Origin: Cupriavidus cauae
GTDB lineage: Bacteria; Pseudomonadota; Gammaproteobacteria; Burkholderiales; Burkholderiaceae
Reading direction: 5' to 3'
Length of the DNA: 64,000 nt
Assembly: GCF_008632125.1 (NCBI RefSeq)
Contig: NZ_VWRN01000053.1
Location: 1-64,000, forward strand
This document shows positions 26,891-36,543 of the stretch, one piece after another (within the stretch, counting starts at the first letter, position 1; every line of letters begins with the position of its first letter). The notes below the pieces were generated by a model. That model searched no databases. It was not told where the DNA came from and saw nothing but the letters and a program-made list of their open reading frames with translations. Made by a program: the position numbers and the translations under genes.

Positions 26891-29800
26891 TCACTCGTAC
26901 AGCGTACTGACACACTCCGGCGACAGCGCCGCCCGCAACGCCGCCAGCGTGTCGTCCGACGGCACCACCTGCCACGCCTGGCCCAGCACCGCCTCGCAGA
27001 CCGCCGAGGCGCTGGCGTACTGGATGCAGACCGGCAGCCCGGGGCTGCCCGCCGACGCGGCCAGATGCGGGGTCAGCAGCTCGCGCAGCATCGCGGTCGA
27101 CGAATTGCCGTTCAGCGACAGCTTCAGCGCGCGCGCGTTGCGGATCCGCGCGGTGGTCAGGTCCATCACGGTTTCCGCGGTGAAGCGCACCCCGCCGGTG
27201 AAGGTGTCGTGGCGGGCATTGCCCTGCGCGATCAGCAGTTCGTCCTCGCGGAACATGTGCCGGTTGGCGTCGAACAGCTCGTTGAACACCGTCATCTCGA
27301 TCTGCCCGGTGCCGTCGTCGAGCAGCACGATCAGCATCTTGCCGCGCTGCGTCATCTGCGTGCGGATGCCGGTGATCACGCCGGCGACCATCTTGCCGCG
27401 CACGTCGCGACCGTAGCCGCCGCCGTTGCCCTGCACTTCCTTTTCCAGCGACGCCAGCGTGCCCTTGACGAAGCGCCGCACCTCGTCGCGATAGGCGTCG
27501 AACAGGTGGCCGGAGAAGTAGTAGCCGAGCGCCTGCTTTTCCTCCTGCAGCATCCGCTTCGGCGTCCAGGCCGGCTCGTCGATCAGCTCCGGGCGGTGCG
27601 CATCGCCGTCGTCGGCCATCAGGTCGAACAGCGACACCTGGTTGGCCGACTCGGCCTTCTGCTCCGCGGCCTCCATCGCGCGCGGCACCGAGGCCAGCAG
27701 CTGGGCGCGGTTCGGATGCAGCGTGTCGAAGGCGCCGGCGCGGATCAGCGCCTCGATCGTGCGGCGGTTGACCTGGCGGCGGTCGACGCGCTCGCAGAAG
27801 TCGAACAGGTCGGTGAACGGCCGTTCCTCGCGCGCGCGCAGGATGTCCTCGATCGCGCCCTGGCCGGAACCCTTGATGCCGCCCAGGCCGTAGCGGATCG
27901 TCTTCGCATCGGTCGGCGCGAAGCGGTATTCGCTGGCGTTGACGTCCGGCGGCAGCACGCGCAGCCCGTTGGCGCGGCAATCCTCGTAGAGGATCTTGAC
28001 CTTGTCGGTGTCGTCCATCGCCAGCGACATGTTGGCCGCCATGAATTCGGCCGGATGGTGCGCCTTCAGCCAGGCCGTGTAGTACGCCAGCAAGGCATAG
28101 GCGGCCGCGTGCGACTTGTTGAAGCCGTAGCCGGCGAACTTCTCCATCAGGTCGAAGATCTCGTCGGCCTTGTCGGCCGACAGCCCGTTCTTCGCCGCGC
28201 CCTCGCGGAACAGCTCGCGATGCTTGGCCATCTCCTCGGGCTTCTTCTTGCCCATCGCGCGGCGCAGCAGGTCGGCACCGCCGAGCGAGTAGCCGCCGAT
28301 GATCTGCGCCATCTGCATCACCTGCTCCTGATAGACCATGATGCCGTAGGTCTCTTTCAGGACGGGTTCGACGCGCGGGTCCGGATATTCCACCTTCTCG
28401 CGGCCGTGCTTGCGCGCGCAGAAGCTGGGGATCAGGTCCATCGGGCCGGGGCGGTACAGCGACACCAGCGCGATGATGTCCTCGAAGCGGTCGGGCTTGG
28501 CGTCCTTGAGCATGCCCTGCATGCCGCGGCTTTCCAGCTGGAACACCGCCACCGTGTTGGCGGACTTCAGGATGTCGAAGGCGGCCGGATCGTCGAGCGG
28601 GATCTGGCTGCAGTTCCAGTCGGCCTTGCCCGGATCGAGCCGGCGGATGTAGCGCTCGGCCCAGTCGAGGATGGTCAGCGTGGTCAGGCCCAGAAAGTCG
28701 AACTTGACCAGGCCCGCCGCCTCGACGTCGTCCTTGTCGTACTGGCTGACCACGCCGCTCATGCCGTCGTTCTGGCCGCCCTGCGTGTACAGCGGGCAGA
28801 AGTCGGTCAGCTTGCCCGGCGCGATCAGCACGCCGCCGGCGTGCATGCCGACGTTGCGGGTCATGCCTTCGACGCGCTGCGCCAGTTCGAGCAGCTGGCG
28901 CACTTCCTCTTCGTTGTTTTCGCGCTCGGTCAGCAGCGGCTCTTCCTTCTTGGCCTCCTCGATCGTCACCAGCTTGCCCGGCTTGAACGGGATCAGCTTG
29001 GCCACGCCGTCGACGAAGTTGTAGCCCAGGTCGAGCACGCGGCCGACGTCGCGCACCGCGGCCTTGGCGGCCATGGTGCCGAAGGTGGCGATCTGCGACA
29101 CCGCGTCCTTGCCGTACTTCTCCTTGACGTACTGGATCACGCGATCGCGGCCGTGCTGGCAGAAGTCGATATCGAAGTCGGGCATCGACACCCGCTCCGG
29201 ATTCAGGAAACGCTCGAACAGCAGCGCGTACTTGAGCGGATCGAGGTCGGTGATGCCGAGCGCGTAGGCGACCAGCGAGCCGGCACCCGAGCCGCGACCC
29301 GGGCCGACCGGCACGCCGTTGCTCTTGGCCCAGTTGATGAAGTCCGCCACGATCAGGAAGTAGCCGGGGAACCCCATCTTGATGATGATGCCGGTCTCGA
29401 ATTCCAGCCGCGCGTAGTACTCGGGGCGCCTGGCCTCGCGCGTCGCCTCGTCGGGGAACAGCACCTCCAGACGGCGCTCCAGCCCCTCCTTCGACATGTG
29501 CACGAGATAGTCGTCAAGCGACATGCCGTCCGGCGTCGGGAACAGCGGCAGGCGCGGCTTGCCGAGCTCGAGCGTCAGGTTGCAGCGGCGCGCGATCTGC
29601 ACCGCATTCTCGAGCGCGGACGGGATGTCGGCGAACAGCGCGCACATCTCGTCCTGCGTCTTGAAATACTGGTCGGTGGTGAAGCGGCGCACGCGGCGCG
29701 GATTGGCCAGCAGCTCGCCCTCGGCGATACAGACGCGCGCCTCGTGCGCGGTATGGTCGTCGGGGGTCATGAACTGCACCGGATGCGTCGCGACCACCGG

Positions 29801-30403
29801 CAGCTGCAGCGCCGCGGCCAGCTGCACCGCGCGTTGCACATAGGCCTCGGTGCCCGGATGGCCGGCGCGCTGCAGCTCGATGTAATAGCGCTGCGGGAAG
29901 ACCGTGGCCCAGTGCCGGGCGGCACGCTGCGCGGCGGCGTCGTTGCCGTTGGCCAGGGCCTGGCCGACGTCGCCGCCCATCGCGCCGGACAGCGCGATCA
30001 GGCCCGTCGACAGCGGCAGGCCGTCCTCGCCGGGTTCCTCGAGCCAGGTCGGCTCGAGCTCGGCGCGGCCGCGGTACTGGTTCGACAGCCAGGCGCGCGA
30101 CAGCAGCACGCACAGGTTCAGGTAGCCGCGCCGGTCCTGCACCAGCAGCAGCATGCGCGCGGGCTTGTCGCGATCGTCGGCGTTGGTCAGCCAGACGTCG
30201 GCGCCGACGATGGGCTTGACGCCACCGCCGCGCGCCTCCTTGTAGAAGCGGATCAGGCCGAAGGCGTTGGCGAGGTCGGTCAGCGCAAGCGCGCCCATGC
30301 CGTCGGCGGCGGCGGCCTTGACCGCATCCTCGAGGCGGACGATGCCGTCGACGATCGAGTATTCGGAATGGAGGCGGAGATGTACGAAGCGGGGCGAAGA
30401 CAT
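26891..30403 (-). CDS. dnaE: DNA polymerase III subunit alpha
   Basis: The 1170-residue replicative polymerase of the DNA polymerase III holoenzyme. The N-terminal PHP domain begins FVHLRLHSEYSIVDGIVR. The palm carries the catalytic PDFDIDFC motif and GPGRGSGAGSLVAYAL. HhH and OB parts occupy the C-terminal third (start of OB near AGVITGIRTQMTQRGKMLIV). Length is normal for DnaE1. The ATG at 30403 (MSSPRFVHLR) is preferred. An upstream ATG at 30412 lies inside the putative -10 box and so could not be used from that promoter. Confidence 0.97.
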   Translation of the reverse strand: MSSPRFVHLRLHSEYSIVDGIVRLEDAVKAAAADGMGALALTDLANAFGLIRFYKEARGGGVKPIVGADVWLTNADDRDKPARMLLLVQDRRGYLNLCVLLSRAWLSNQYRGRAELEPTWLEEPGEDGLPLSTGLIALSGAMGGDVGQALANGNDAAAQRAARHWATVFPQRYYIELQRAGHPGTEAYVQRAVQLAAALQLPVVATHPVQFMTPDDHTAHEARVCIAEGELLANPRRVRRFTTDQYFKTQDEMCALFADIPSALENAVQIARRCNLTLELGKPRLPLFPTPDGMSLDDYLVHMSKEGLERRLEVLFPDEATREARRPEYYARLEFETGIIIKMGFPGYFLIVADFINWAKSNGVPVGPGRGSGAGSLVAYALGITDLDPLKYALLFERFLNPERVSMPDFDIDFCQHGRDRVIQYVKEKYGKDAVSQIATFGTMAAKAAVRDVGRVLDLGYNFVDGVAKLIPFKPGKLVTIEEAKKEEPLLTERENNEEEVRQLLELAQRVEGMTRNVGMHAGGVLIAPGKLTDFCPLYTQGGQNDGMSGVVSQYDKDDVEAAGLVKFDFLGLTTLTILDWAERYIRRLDPGKADWNCSQIPLDDPAAFDILKSANTVAVFQLESRGMQGMLKDAKPDRFEDIIALVSLYRPGPMDLIPSFCARKHGREKVEYPDPRVEPVLKETYGIMVYQEQVMQMAQIIGGYSLGGADLLRRAMGKKKPEEMAKHRELFREGAAKNGLSADKADEIFDLMEKFAGYGFNKSHAAAYALLAYYTAWLKAHHPAEFMAANMSLAMDDTDKVKILYEDCRANGLRVLPPDVNASEYRFAPTDAKTIRYGLGGIKGSGQGAIEDILRAREERPFTDLFDFCERVDRRQVNRRTIEALIRAGAFDTLHPNRAQLLASVPRAMEAAEQKAESANQVSLFDLMADDGDAHRPELIDEPAWTPKRMLQEEKQALGYYFSGHLFDAYRDEVRRFVKGTLASLEKEVQGNGGGYGRDVRGKMVAGVITGIRTQMTQRGKMLIVLLDDGTGQIEMTVFNELFDANRHMFREDELLIAQGNARHDTFTGGVRFTAETVMDLTTARIRNARALKLSLNGNSSTAMLRELLTPHLAASAGSPGLPVCIQYASASAVCEAVLGQAWQVVPSDDTLAALRAALSPECVSTLYE

Positions 30404-30410
30404 GGGCGCC

Positions 30411-30416
30411 ATTGTA
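30411..30416 (-). promoter_or_regulatory. Putative -10 box of dnaE, leaderless spacing
   Basis: On the minus strand TACAAT ends seven bases before the dnaE ATG at 30403 (ggcgccc between) and no Shine-Dalgarno site is seen. This is the same -10 to ATG distance as in hemF. Confidence 0.45.
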
Positions 30417-30561
30417 CCGGCGCGAGCTCGCGGCCGGGCCGCCGGCGGGCGACGAAATCCGCTGCGGCACGCCAGGCGATGGCGAGGCGATGGCGGTGCG
30501 AGGCGGGCGGCGGTGTCGGGCACGGTGGCAGGGTGCGGTGGCTGCGTGCGGTGGGTGGGTG

Positions 30562-30678
30562 CTGTGGGTGGGGGCTGTGGCTGGGGGCTGTGGCTGGGGG
30601 CTGTGGCTGGGGGCTGTGGCTGGGGGCTGTGGCTGGGGGCTGTGGCTGGGGGCTGTGGCTGGGGGCTGTGGTTGGGGG
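30562..30678 (+). repeat. 13-bp minisatellite, nine units, dnaE-trhO gap
   Basis: Nine head-to-tail units of CTGTGGCTGGGGG fill 117 bases. Units 2-8 (30575-30665) are identical; the first has a g and the last a t at one position. The flanks carry further decayed units (gtgggtgggtg before, cggtggtcggg after). Each unit ends in five G, so the plus strand can form G-quadruplexes. The array lies between divergent dnaE and trhO, 40 bases before the TATAAT box. The period is not a multiple of three, so coding use is unlikely. Confidence 0.92.
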
Positions 30679-30717
30679 CGGTGGTCGGGCGCGATCCCGC
30701 GCGCCGGGCCGACCCGC

Positions 30718-30723
30718 TATAAT
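30718..30723 (+). promoter_or_regulatory. Putative -10 box for trhO
   Basis: A perfect TATAAT lies 112 bases before the trhO start, directly downstream of the minisatellite. No matching -35 is seen at 16-18 bases. Confidence 0.45.
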
Positions 30724-30834
30724 TTCGTGTTTCCCATCAGGCAGTCATGGCGGCACGCGATGCCCACGGCGCCGCGCGACGCGCGGACCGATCCCCGCAC
30801 GCGCCCCATCCCGCCACGCCGTGCTCCGCAGTCC

Positions 30835-31719
30835 ATGCAGATCGTCAATATTTCCGCCTACAAGTTCGTCACGCTGAACGACATCGAGACGCTGCGCGCC
30901 GCCTTGCGCGAGCGCTGCGAGGCGGCCGCGCTCAAGGGCACCGTGCTGCTCGCCCCGGAAGGGATCAACCTGTTCCTGGCGGGCAGCCGCGAAGGCATCG
31001 ACGATGTGGTGGGCTGGCTGCGCGCCGATCCGCGCTTCGCCGATCTGGAGCCGAAGGAGAGCCTGTCGGAGACCCAGCCATTCAAGCGGATGCTGGTGCG
31101 GATCAAGCGCGAGATCATCACGATGAAGATGCCGCTGATCCGGCCCGAGGAAGGCCGCGCGCCGTCGGTGCGCCCTGCCGACCTCAAGCGCTGGCTCGAC
31201 CAGGGCCATGACGACGAAGGCCGGCCGGTGGTGATGCTCGACACGCGCAACGCCTTCGAGGTCGCGGTCGGCACCTTCGAGCAGGCGGTCGACTACGGGC
31301 TGCAGAAGTTCAGCGACTTCCCGGCCGTGGTGGCGGAGCACAAGGACGAGTTCGCCGGCAAGACCGTGGTGTCGTTCTGCACCGGCGGCATCCGCTGCGA
31401 GAAGGGCGCGATCCACATGCAGCAGGCCGGCATCGAGCGCGTCTATCAGCTCGAGGGCGGCATCCTGAAGTACTTCGAGGAGGTCGGCGGGAGCCACTAT
31501 CGCGGCGACTGCTTCGTCTTCGACTACCGCACCGCGCTCAATCCCGAGCTGCAACCGGCCGGACCCAAGCAGTGCTTTGCCTGCCGTGCGGTGGTCACGC
31601 CGGAGGAGCAGCAGAGCCCGCACTATGTGGTCGGCGTCAGCTGTCCGCACTGCCATCCGCAGCGCGCGGCGCAGGGCGAGTCCGAATCGAAGCAGGAAGG
31701 GAAAGCGGCGCAGGCCTGA
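30835..31719 (+). CDS. trhO: tRNA uridine(34) hydroxylase TrhO (rhodanese-like)
   Basis: A 294-residue cytoplasmic enzyme of the former UPF0176/YceA family that oxidises U34 of tRNAs to 5-hydroxyuridine using oxygen. The N-terminal acylphosphatase-like part (NISAYKFVTLNDIETL, KGTVLLAPEGINLFLAG) is followed by the rhodanese domain with VVMLDTRNAFEVAVG and the active loop CTGGIRCEKG (Cys182, Cys188). The C-terminal cluster CFACRAVVTPEE..CPHCH could bind zinc. The ATG at 30835 begins the conserved domain; longer in-frame starts are not supported. Confidence 0.93.
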   Translation: MQIVNISAYKFVTLNDIETLRAALRERCEAAALKGTVLLAPEGINLFLAGSREGIDDVVGWLRADPRFADLEPKESLSETQPFKRMLVRIKREIITMKMPLIRPEEGRAPSVRPADLKRWLDQGHDDEGRPVVMLDTRNAFEVAVGTFEQAVDYGLQKFSDFPAVVAEHKDEFAGKTVVSFCTGGIRCEKGAIHMQQAGIERVYQLEGGILKYFEEVGGSHYRGDCFVFDYRTALNPELQPAGPKQCFACRAVVTPEEQQSPHYVVGVSCPHCHPQRAAQGESESKQEGKAAQA

Positions 31720-31755
31720 TCGGCGCCTCGCCGTCGTCAGGGATGCGGCTGTGCG

Positions 31756-32436
31756 CTAGGCCGCCAGCAGATGGTACAGATTGCGCAGCATGCCCGCGGT
31801 CGCACCCCAGATGAAGCGATGTCCCCCGCCTTCGCGCGGATACGGCATCGCATAGAACATCCGCTCGCCGTCGACCCAGCGGAACAGCCGCCGCTGGTGG
31901 TGCGACGGGTCCATCAGGAAGGCCAGCGGCACCTCGAACACATCGGCCACCTCGCGCGCATCGGGGCGCAGCGCGAAGCCGTCGCGCACCAGGCCTACCA
32001 CCGGACTGACATGGAAGCCCGTGCCGGTGATGTAGTCCGGCAGCGCGCCCAGCACCTCGACGTAATCCCGGTCCAGCCCGATCTCTTCCTCCGTTTCCCG
32101 CAGCGCGGTGGCGACCCGATTGATGTCCTCGGGCTCCCAGCGGCCGCCCGGAAAGCTGATCTGCCCCGCGTGGGCGCTCAGGTTCGCATTGCGCTGCGTC
32201 AGCAGCACGGTCAGGCCGTCGGCGCGCTGCACCAGCGGCACCAGCACCGCGGCGTCGCGCAGGCTCTGCTTGGGGTCGTAGGCGCGCGACTCGTCGGTCA
32301 GCTCCGGCTGCCAGGCCGGCGGAGTCAGGAAGCGATGGCGGATGAAGTCCGGCCGCAGGCGCGGCTCGGAAAGCGGTGGGTGCTGGCTGTCGACCGAGAC
32401 GATCGGCAGCGATTCGGGATCGAAGGCGGGGCGCAT
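31756..32436 (-). CDS. CoA pyrophosphatase, Nudix family (NudL-like)
   Basis: A 226-residue Nudix hydrolase. The UPF0035 signature LLTQRNANLSAHAGQISFPGG leads into the Nudix box (GGRWEPED, then RETEEEIGL), the arrangement seen in coenzyme A diphosphatases such as NudL/PCD1. The protein should split CoA or acyl-CoA into phosphopantetheine and 3',5'-ADP in the cytoplasm. The ATG at 32436 begins MRPAFDPESLP. The frame remains open further upstream through a 9-bp repeat, which would add a Met/Pro-rich run and is not believed. Convergent with trhO. Confidence 0.88.
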   Translation of the reverse strand: MRPAFDPESLPIVSVDSQHPPLSEPRLRPDFIRHRFLTPPAWQPELTDESRAYDPKQSLRDAAVLVPLVQRADGLTVLLTQRNANLSAHAGQISFPGGRWEPEDINRVATALRETEEEIGLDRDYVEVLGALPDYITGTGFHVSPVVGLVRDGFALRPDAREVADVFEVPLAFLMDPSHHQRRLFRWVDGERMFYAMPYPREGGGHRFIWGATAGMLRNLYHLLAA

Positions 32437-32503
32437 AGCGGCACAAGTATGACAGACCTCGCCGCGGGGCATCGGCGGGGCCGGCGGCATGCGAGGCGCG
32501 TCC

Positions 32504-32584
32504 GGCATGCCGGGCATGTTCGGCGTGCTCGGCATGTTCGGCGTGCTCGGCGGGCTCGGCGGGCTCGGCGTGCTTGGCGTATGC
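32504..32584. repeat. 9-bp tandem repeat upstream of the Nudix gene
   Basis: Nine units based on ggcatgttc / ggcgtgctc, partly as an alternating 18-bp pair, fill the gap between the Nudix start and the rplS terminator. On the minus strand it stays open in frame with the Nudix gene as a Met/Pro-rich run. Confidence 0.7.
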
Positions 32585-32647
32585 AGCGGGCTCGGCATGC
32601 TGGCCGCACGCATGCCCCATGCCGTCACCCTGCGGCCACCATGCAAA

Positions 32648-32669
32648 AAGGGCACCCGAAGGTGCCCTT
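32648..32669 (-). terminator. Intrinsic terminator of the rpsP-rplS operon
   Basis: Read on the minus strand: a nine-pair stem AAGGGCACC/GGTGCCCTT closed by a TTCG loop (the very stable UUCG tetraloop in RNA) and continued by more T. It stands about 60 bases after the rplS stop. Confidence 0.88.
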
Positions 32670-32729
32670 GAAGACGGAGCGCGAACCCCGTCCATCGCTC
32701 CGGCCGGCGTGCCGGCCAGGCGCTGCGTC

Positions 32730-33119
32730 TTACTCGGCAGCCGCGACCTTGGAGGCCTTGGTGACGAGCTTTTCCTTGATGCGAGCGGACTTGCCCGAAC
32801 GCTGGCGCAGATAGTACAGCTTGGCGCGGCGCACATCGCCGCGGCGCTTGACTTCGATGCCGGCGATCAGCGGCGAGTACAGCTGGAACGTACGCTCCAC
32901 GCCCTCACCCGACGAGATCTTGCGCACGATGAAGGACGAATTCAGGCCACGGTTGCGCTTGGCGATCACCACGCCTTCGTAGGCCTGCACGCGCTTGCGG
33001 TTGCCTTCGACCACGTTCACGTTGACGACAACGGTGTCGCCCGGCGCGAATGCGGGGATGGTCTTGTTCGCGGTCAGACGCGCGATCTCTTCCTTCTCGA
33101 TCTGCTCGATGATGTTCAT
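32730..33119 (-). CDS. rplS: 50S ribosomal protein L19
   Basis: A 129-residue ribosomal protein at the 30S-50S interface. The start MNIIEQIEKEEIARL, the block PGDTVVVNVNVVEGNRKRVQAYEG and RGLNSSFIVRKISSGEGVERTF are fully typical. The C-terminal end KLVTKASKVAAAE is a normal short basic extension. It is the last gene of the rpsP-rimM-trmD-rplS operon, followed by a strong terminator. The ATG at 33119 has GGAG upstream. Confidence 0.98.
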   Translation of the reverse strand: MNIIEQIEKEEIARLTANKTIPAFAPGDTVVVNVNVVEGNRKRVQAYEGVVIAKRNRGLNSSFIVRKISSGEGVERTFQLYSPLIAGIEVKRRGDVRRAKLYYLRQRSGKSARIKEKLVTKASKVAAAE

Positions 33120-33194
33120 CGTTTCTTCTCCTGTGCCATCGTGACGGCGTTGCATGCCTCGCCTTCTGGCGTGGCCCCGACAGAGGATGGGGTT

Positions 33195-34013
33195 TCAACT
33201 GGCGGAGGCTTGCCCCCGCCCTTCCTTCGCCGCCCACTCCGACAGGAATTTCTCGTCGGCCTTGGTCAGCAAACCTTGGCGGCGCGCGGACTCGATCAGG
33301 TCGGGCCGCTTGCGCGCCGTATTGGCCAGCGCCTGGTGGCGCCGCCATTTTTCGATCTCGGCATGATGGCCGCCGAGCAGTATCTCGGGGACCCGCATGC
33401 CTTCGTATTCCTCGGGCCGCGTGTAATGCGGACAATCGAGCAGCCCGTTGACGAAGCTGTCCTGCACCGCCGACTGCGCGTCGCCCAGCACGCCGGGCAG
33501 CAGACGCACCACCGCGTCGATCAGCGCCATCGCCGGCAGCTCGCCGCCCGACAGCACGAAATCGCCGAGGCTGATTTCCTCGTCGACGCGACGGTCGATC
33601 AGGCGCTGGTCGATCGCCTCGTAGCGGCCGCAGATCAGCACCAGACCGGGACGCCGCGCCAGCTCGACCACCTTGGCGTGCGTCAGCGGCGCGCCCTGCG
33701 GCGACATCAGCACCACGTGGGAGGCGCTGGCACCGTCGCCGGTACCTGGATCGGCACCGGCACCGGCAAAGGCATCGGCCTGCGCCGCGACGGCGGCGTC
33801 GATCGCGTCCTCCAGCGGCCTGGCCAGCATCACCATGCCCGGTCCGCCCCCATAGGGACGGTCGTCGATGGTGCGGTAGTTGTCCGTGGTGAAGTCCCGC
33901 GGATTCCAGCTGCGCAGCGTATAGCGCTGCTGCTTGGCGGCCCGGCTGGTGATGCCCCAGTCGGTCAGCGCGCGGAACATCTCCGGGAACAGCGTGATCA
34001 CGTCGAACTGCAT
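33195..34013 (-). CDS. trmD: tRNA (guanine37-N1)-methyltransferase
   Basis: A 272-residue SPOUT-fold enzyme that methylates G37 of tRNAs and so prevents frameshifting. The start MQFDVITLFPEMF, the trefoil-knot motifs LICGRYEAIDQRLIDRRVDEEISLGDFVLSGGE (only key parts cited: GRYEAIDQR and ISLGDFVLSGGE) and RPEEYEGMRVPEILL are diagnostic. A Gly/Ala-rich insert (GAGADPGTGDGASA) sits after residue 85. The ATG at 34013 has AGGAG eight bases before it, favoured over GTG at 34022. Third gene of the rpsP operon. Confidence 0.97.
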   Translation of the reverse strand: MQFDVITLFPEMFRALTDWGITSRAAKQQRYTLRSWNPRDFTTDNYRTIDDRPYGGGPGMVMLARPLEDAIDAAVAAQADAFAGAGADPGTGDGASASHVVLMSPQGAPLTHAKVVELARRPGLVLICGRYEAIDQRLIDRRVDEEISLGDFVLSGGELPAMALIDAVVRLLPGVLGDAQSAVQDSFVNGLLDCPHYTRPEEYEGMRVPEILLGGHHAEIEKWRRHQALANTARKRPDLIESARRQGLLTKADEKFLSEWAAKEGRGQASAS

Positions 34014-34088
34014 CGGTCTCACTCCTGTTCCGTTGCCTGCCGTTGCCTTGCCCTTGCCTTGCTGCTGTTGCTGCTTTTGCTGCGGCGG

Positions 34089-34781
34089 CTAGTAGTCCAG
34101 CCCCCAGTCCACCACGATGCGCCGCGCCTCGATATCGACGTGCCGCAGATAGGCGTCGACGAAGGGAATCAGACGCTCGCCGGGCTTGCCGTCCGGCAGC
34201 GCGTAGGCAACCTGCAGGATCTGGTGGGCGCCGTTGTCGATCAGCCCGGCGACTTCGCCCAGGGCTTCGCCCTGCTCGTTGCTCACCGTGCAGCCGATCA
34301 GATCGACCCAGTAAAACTCGTTCTCTTCGGGCGCGGGGAAATCCTCGCGCCGGATCCAGACGCGACGCCCCTTGAGCGCCTCGGCCAGATTGCGGTCCGC
34401 CACACCGGACGCCTGCGCCACCACGGTGCCGCTATGCTCGCGCGACTGCGCGATCTTCAGGCACAGCGGCCCCGCTTCGCGGGCCGCCGACTGGGCCACC
34501 GGCCGCGAAGCCGGAGCCTCGGGCTGCAGCAGCCACCAGCGCCGCGCATGCAGCAAGGCGCCGGCATCCTGCGCATGGGGCTGGACCTTGATCCAGCCGC
34601 GCACGCCATAGGCCGCGGCGACATAGCCGACCTCGATCAGGTCGTCGGGCAGGGCCTGCCCATACACCAGCGCGGCCGGGATGCGGGCCTCGCGTGGCGT
34701 GCCGGTCCCTGTTCCGGGCCCGGTGGCACCGGGCGGCACGTTCAACGGCCGCCGTTGCGCGCCGCGCGCGGACGTGGTCAC
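34089..34781 (-). CDS. rimM: Ribosome maturation factor RimM
   Basis: A 230-residue factor for 30S head assembly that binds ribosomal protein S19. An extended N-terminal part of about 45 residues, rich in Gly, Thr and Pro, precedes the RimM domain (IEVGYVAAAYGVRGWIKVQP). The PRC-barrel half follows with NEFYWVDLIGCTV and GEVAGLIDNGAHQILQV. The start codon is GTG, 28 bases after rpsP. A pyrimidine-rich run of ttgcc/ctgctg words separates it from trmD. Confidence 0.95.
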   Translation of the reverse strand: MTTSARGAQRRPLNVPPGATGPGTGTGTPREARIPAALVYGQALPDDLIEVGYVAAAYGVRGWIKVQPHAQDAGALLHARRWWLLQPEAPASRPVAQSAAREAGPLCLKIAQSREHSGTVVAQASGVADRNLAEALKGRRVWIRREDFPAPEENEFYWVDLIGCTVSNEQGEALGEVAGLIDNGAHQILQVAYALPDGKPGERLIPFVDAYLRHVDIEARRIVVDWGLDY

Positions 34782-34809
34782 GGCAGACTACCGGTAGCGG
34801 CAGCGTAAA

Positions 34810-35064
34810 TCAGGCAGCGGCCTTGGCGGCGTTCTGCTTGACCAGACGGGCAACGGTCGGCGACAGTTGGGCGCCAACGCCTTGCCAGTAGGTCAGGCGG
34901 TCTTGCGCCAGGCGCAGACCTTCTTCGCCTTGCGAAGCCAGCGGGTTGTAGAAGCCGATACGCTCGATGAAACGGCCGTCGCGGCGGTTGCGCGAGTCGG
35001 CTGCAACGATATTGAAGAACGGGCGCTTCTTGCTGCCGCCACGGGCCAGACGGATTACGACCAT
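34810..35064 (-). CDS. rpsP: 30S ribosomal protein S16
   Basis: An 84-residue ribosomal protein of the 30S body. The start MVVIRLARGGSKKRPFFNIV and RRDGRFIERIGFYNP are nearly universal. It leads the rpsP-rimM-trmD-rplS operon, driven by a promoter at 35110-35138. The ATG is preceded by GAGGAAT. The encoded C-terminal NAAKAAA is normal. Confidence 0.98.
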   Translation of the reverse strand: MVVIRLARGGSKKRPFFNIVAADSRNRRDGRFIERIGFYNPLASQGEEGLRLAQDRLTYWQGVGAQLSPTVARLVKQNAAKAAA

Positions 35065-35109
35065 GGGTGAATTCCTCGAAAAACGGGGTGTGCGAACACG
35101 AAACGCAAG

Positions 35110-35138
35110 AGTATAGCCCAAATACTGAGGCCAAACAA
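35110..35138 (-). promoter_or_regulatory. Promoter of the rpsP operon
   Basis: On the minus strand TTGTTT (35138-35133) and TATACT (35115-35110) stand 17 bases apart, a good sigma-70 match. The predicted start of transcription gives a leader of about 40 bases to rpsP. Confidence 0.7.
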
Positions 35139-35228
35139 ACACTTAGGGTGGCCGACGGCGGGGCAGGCCAATTGACGGCCGCGTCACGCCTCGGCATCGT
35201 GGCAAAAACACCAAACGCAGGAGGGGTC

Positions 35229-36344
<1,116 letters not shown>

Positions 36345-36434
36345 CGACGCGCGGCGACCGCCCGCGCACCGCCTCGGGCAACGCTCGCGCAGGCGTCGCC
36401 GAAGATGAGAACAGACCGCATTCGCAAGCGAAAC

Positions 36435-36459
36435 AATCCGTTACACCGGTAACGGGATT
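36435..36459. other. Hairpin after the PQQ-type gene
   Basis: The perfect inverted repeat CCGTTAC-accg-GTAACGG (36438-36455) extends by three A-T pairs past a one-base bulge. There is no T-run, so it may be an operator or a processing site rather than an intrinsic terminator. Confidence 0.4.
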
Positions 36460-36543
36460 GGCATAGGCGCCTGCTGGCAGCGCTGCGTACCATGATCCCA
36501 ATCTTCTCGACAACGACAGCAAGCGAAGGCTCTGGGATTCCGC

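Noticed and set aside
30562..30678. CRISPR array
   Set aside because: Units follow each other directly without spacers, and no cas gene is in the window. It is a tandem repeat.
27065..30877. Very long open frame on the plus strand opposite dnaE (1270 codons)
   Set aside because: It is a high-GC shadow of dnaE: its translation is rich in His, Gln, Arg and Asp with no domain, and it also runs through the minisatellite.
31756..32655. Extended Nudix protein with a Met/Pro repeat at the N-terminus
   Set aside because: The extension comes from a noncoding 9-bp array and the conserved protein starts at MRPAFD.
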